6,788 nucleotides of DNA, taken from contig NVVE01000012.1 in assembly GCA_002733285.1 (NCBI GenBank), positions 60,206-66,993 of the forward strand. Direction: 5' to 3'. This document shows, one piece after another, positions 6,427 to 6,788 of this stretch; the first letter of the stretch is position 1; each line of letters starts with the position of its first letter. Under the pieces are notes generated by a model, which ran no database searches, was not told the origin of the DNA, and worked only from the letters and a program-made list of their open reading frames with translations. Both the position numbers and the translations under genes were made by a program. Source of the DNA: Lutibacter sp. (GTDB lineage: Bacteria > Bacteroidota > Bacteroidia > Flavobacteriales > Flavobacteriaceae).

Positions 6427-6434
6427 TATCTTTG
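6427..6434 (+). promoter_or_regulatory. Candidate -7 promoter element for the DUF302 gene
   Basis: TATCTTTG is a full match to the Bacteroidota -7 consensus TAnnTTTG. It ends 20 bases before the ATG at 6455, so the leader would be about 15 bases. No TTG is found at the -33 distance. The position directly ahead of a gene with no upstream partner makes this the most convincing of the three -7 matches. Confidence 0.5.
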
Positions 6435-6454
6435 AATTTATAAATAAACCTATT

Positions 6455-6788
6455 ATGAGCTATTATTTTAGTACAACTATTAAAAATACCACTTTCAATA
6501 GTGCAAAAGAAAAAGTAGTTGAAGAATTACAAAAACAAGGTTTTGGTATTTTAACGAACATCAATATAAAAGAAACTTTAAAGAATAAAATAGATGTCGA
6601 TTTTAGACCCTATGAAATATTAGGCGCTTGTAATCCACATTTTGCCCATCAAGCTTTGTTAGCTGAAGATAAAATAGGAATTATGTTACCCTGTAACGTA
6701 GTTATTGAAGAAATTAGCGATGGTACTATTGTAGTGTCGGCTGTTGACCCTATTGCTTCAATGGTGGCGGTTCAGAATAATAATTTAG
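6455..6788 (+). CDS. DUF302 domain protein (3' end missing)
   Basis: The frame is open from the ATG at 6455 to the window edge, giving 111 codons; the family is usually about 125-130 residues, so some 15-20 are missing. The visible part matches the DUF302 fold from end to end: MSYYFSTTIKNTTFNSAKEK for strand 1 and the start of helix 1, then QGFGILTNINIKETL (31-45), DVDFRPYEILGACNPHFA (50-67), KIGIMLPCNVVIEE (76-89) and TIVVSAVDPIASM (93-105). The conserved ACNP and PCN cysteines (Cys62 and Cys83) are present. There is no signal peptide, so it is probably cytoplasmic. The biochemical role of the family is not established; some members are fused to or located near redox or metal-related proteins. 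The leader is A/T-rich with no Shine-Dalgarno. It is divergent from the helix-turn-helix gene, 291 bases away. Confidence 0.9.
   Translation, partial: MSYYFSTTIKNTTFNSAKEKVVEELQKQGFGILTNINIKETLKNKIDVDFRPYEILGACNPHFAHQALLAEDKIGIMLPCNVVIEEISDGTIVVSAVDPIASMVAVQNNNL

Larger units (their letters stand above)
6164..6454. other. Divergent intergenic region, 291 bases
   Basis: This very AT-rich gap separates the helix-turn-helix gene (-) and the DUF302 gene (+). Besides the 14-base palindrome and the -7 element listed separately, it holds only long T and A runs and short weak inverted repeats such as ACTTT/AAAGT (6274-6286). The longest + strand reading frame I followed starts with ATG at 6295 (MNFRERTFFNKSKLSIKRLL) and stops after 23 codons; it has no supporting feature. 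I did not search the minus strand exhaustively for frames this short. No tRNA-like fold or terminator is apparent. Confidence 0.6.

Overview
The window is AT-rich (roughly 30% GC by eye). It looks like a chromosomal fragment of a member of the Flavobacteriaceae (Bacteroidota), probably a marine one. The signs are a BamA followed by two OmpH/Skp genes and murI, a PorP/SprF-family protein of the type IX secretion/gliding class, signal peptides ending in '-AQ', A-rich leaders without Shine-Dalgarno sequences, and -7 promoter elements of the Bacteroidota form TAnnTTTG. The genus cannot be fixed from the sequence alone.

Positions 1-3413 (+ strand) form an envelope-biogenesis block. It holds the 3' four fifths of bamA (open at the left edge), then two divergent ompH/skp-like periplasmic chaperone genes, closed by a strong hairpin-plus-T-tract terminator. 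The logic is that the chaperones carry unfolded outer-membrane proteins across the periplasm and BamA inserts them. Glutamate racemase (murI), which supplies D-glutamate for peptidoglycan, starts only 12 bases after the terminator T tract.

Positions 4215-4327 separate the convergent murI (+) and gamma carbonic anhydrase (-). This gap holds a compact set of GC-richer boxes that can fold into a closed multi-branched structure. It resembles an intergenic element that I recall from other Flavobacteriia, and it is the best candidate here for something poorly described.

Positions 4328-6163 (- strand) carry, in transcription order, a small helix-turn-helix protein, a PorP/SprF-family outer-membrane protein and a CamH-type gamma carbonic anhydrase. 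The last two are 11 bases apart and probably co-transcribed from a TAnnTTTG promoter just upstream of the PorP gene. The helix-turn-helix gene has a 14-base perfect palindrome about 40 bases upstream of its start.

Positions 6164-6454 are a divergent intergenic region. Positions 6455-6788 (+) are the start of a DUF302 protein that runs off the right edge.

Most of the window is conventional core-genome content. I see no mobile element, CRISPR array, tRNA or rRNA. The points worth a second look are the structured intergenic element, the terminator placed against murI, the orphan PorP/SprF gene paired with a carbonic anhydrase, and the palindrome near the small regulator.
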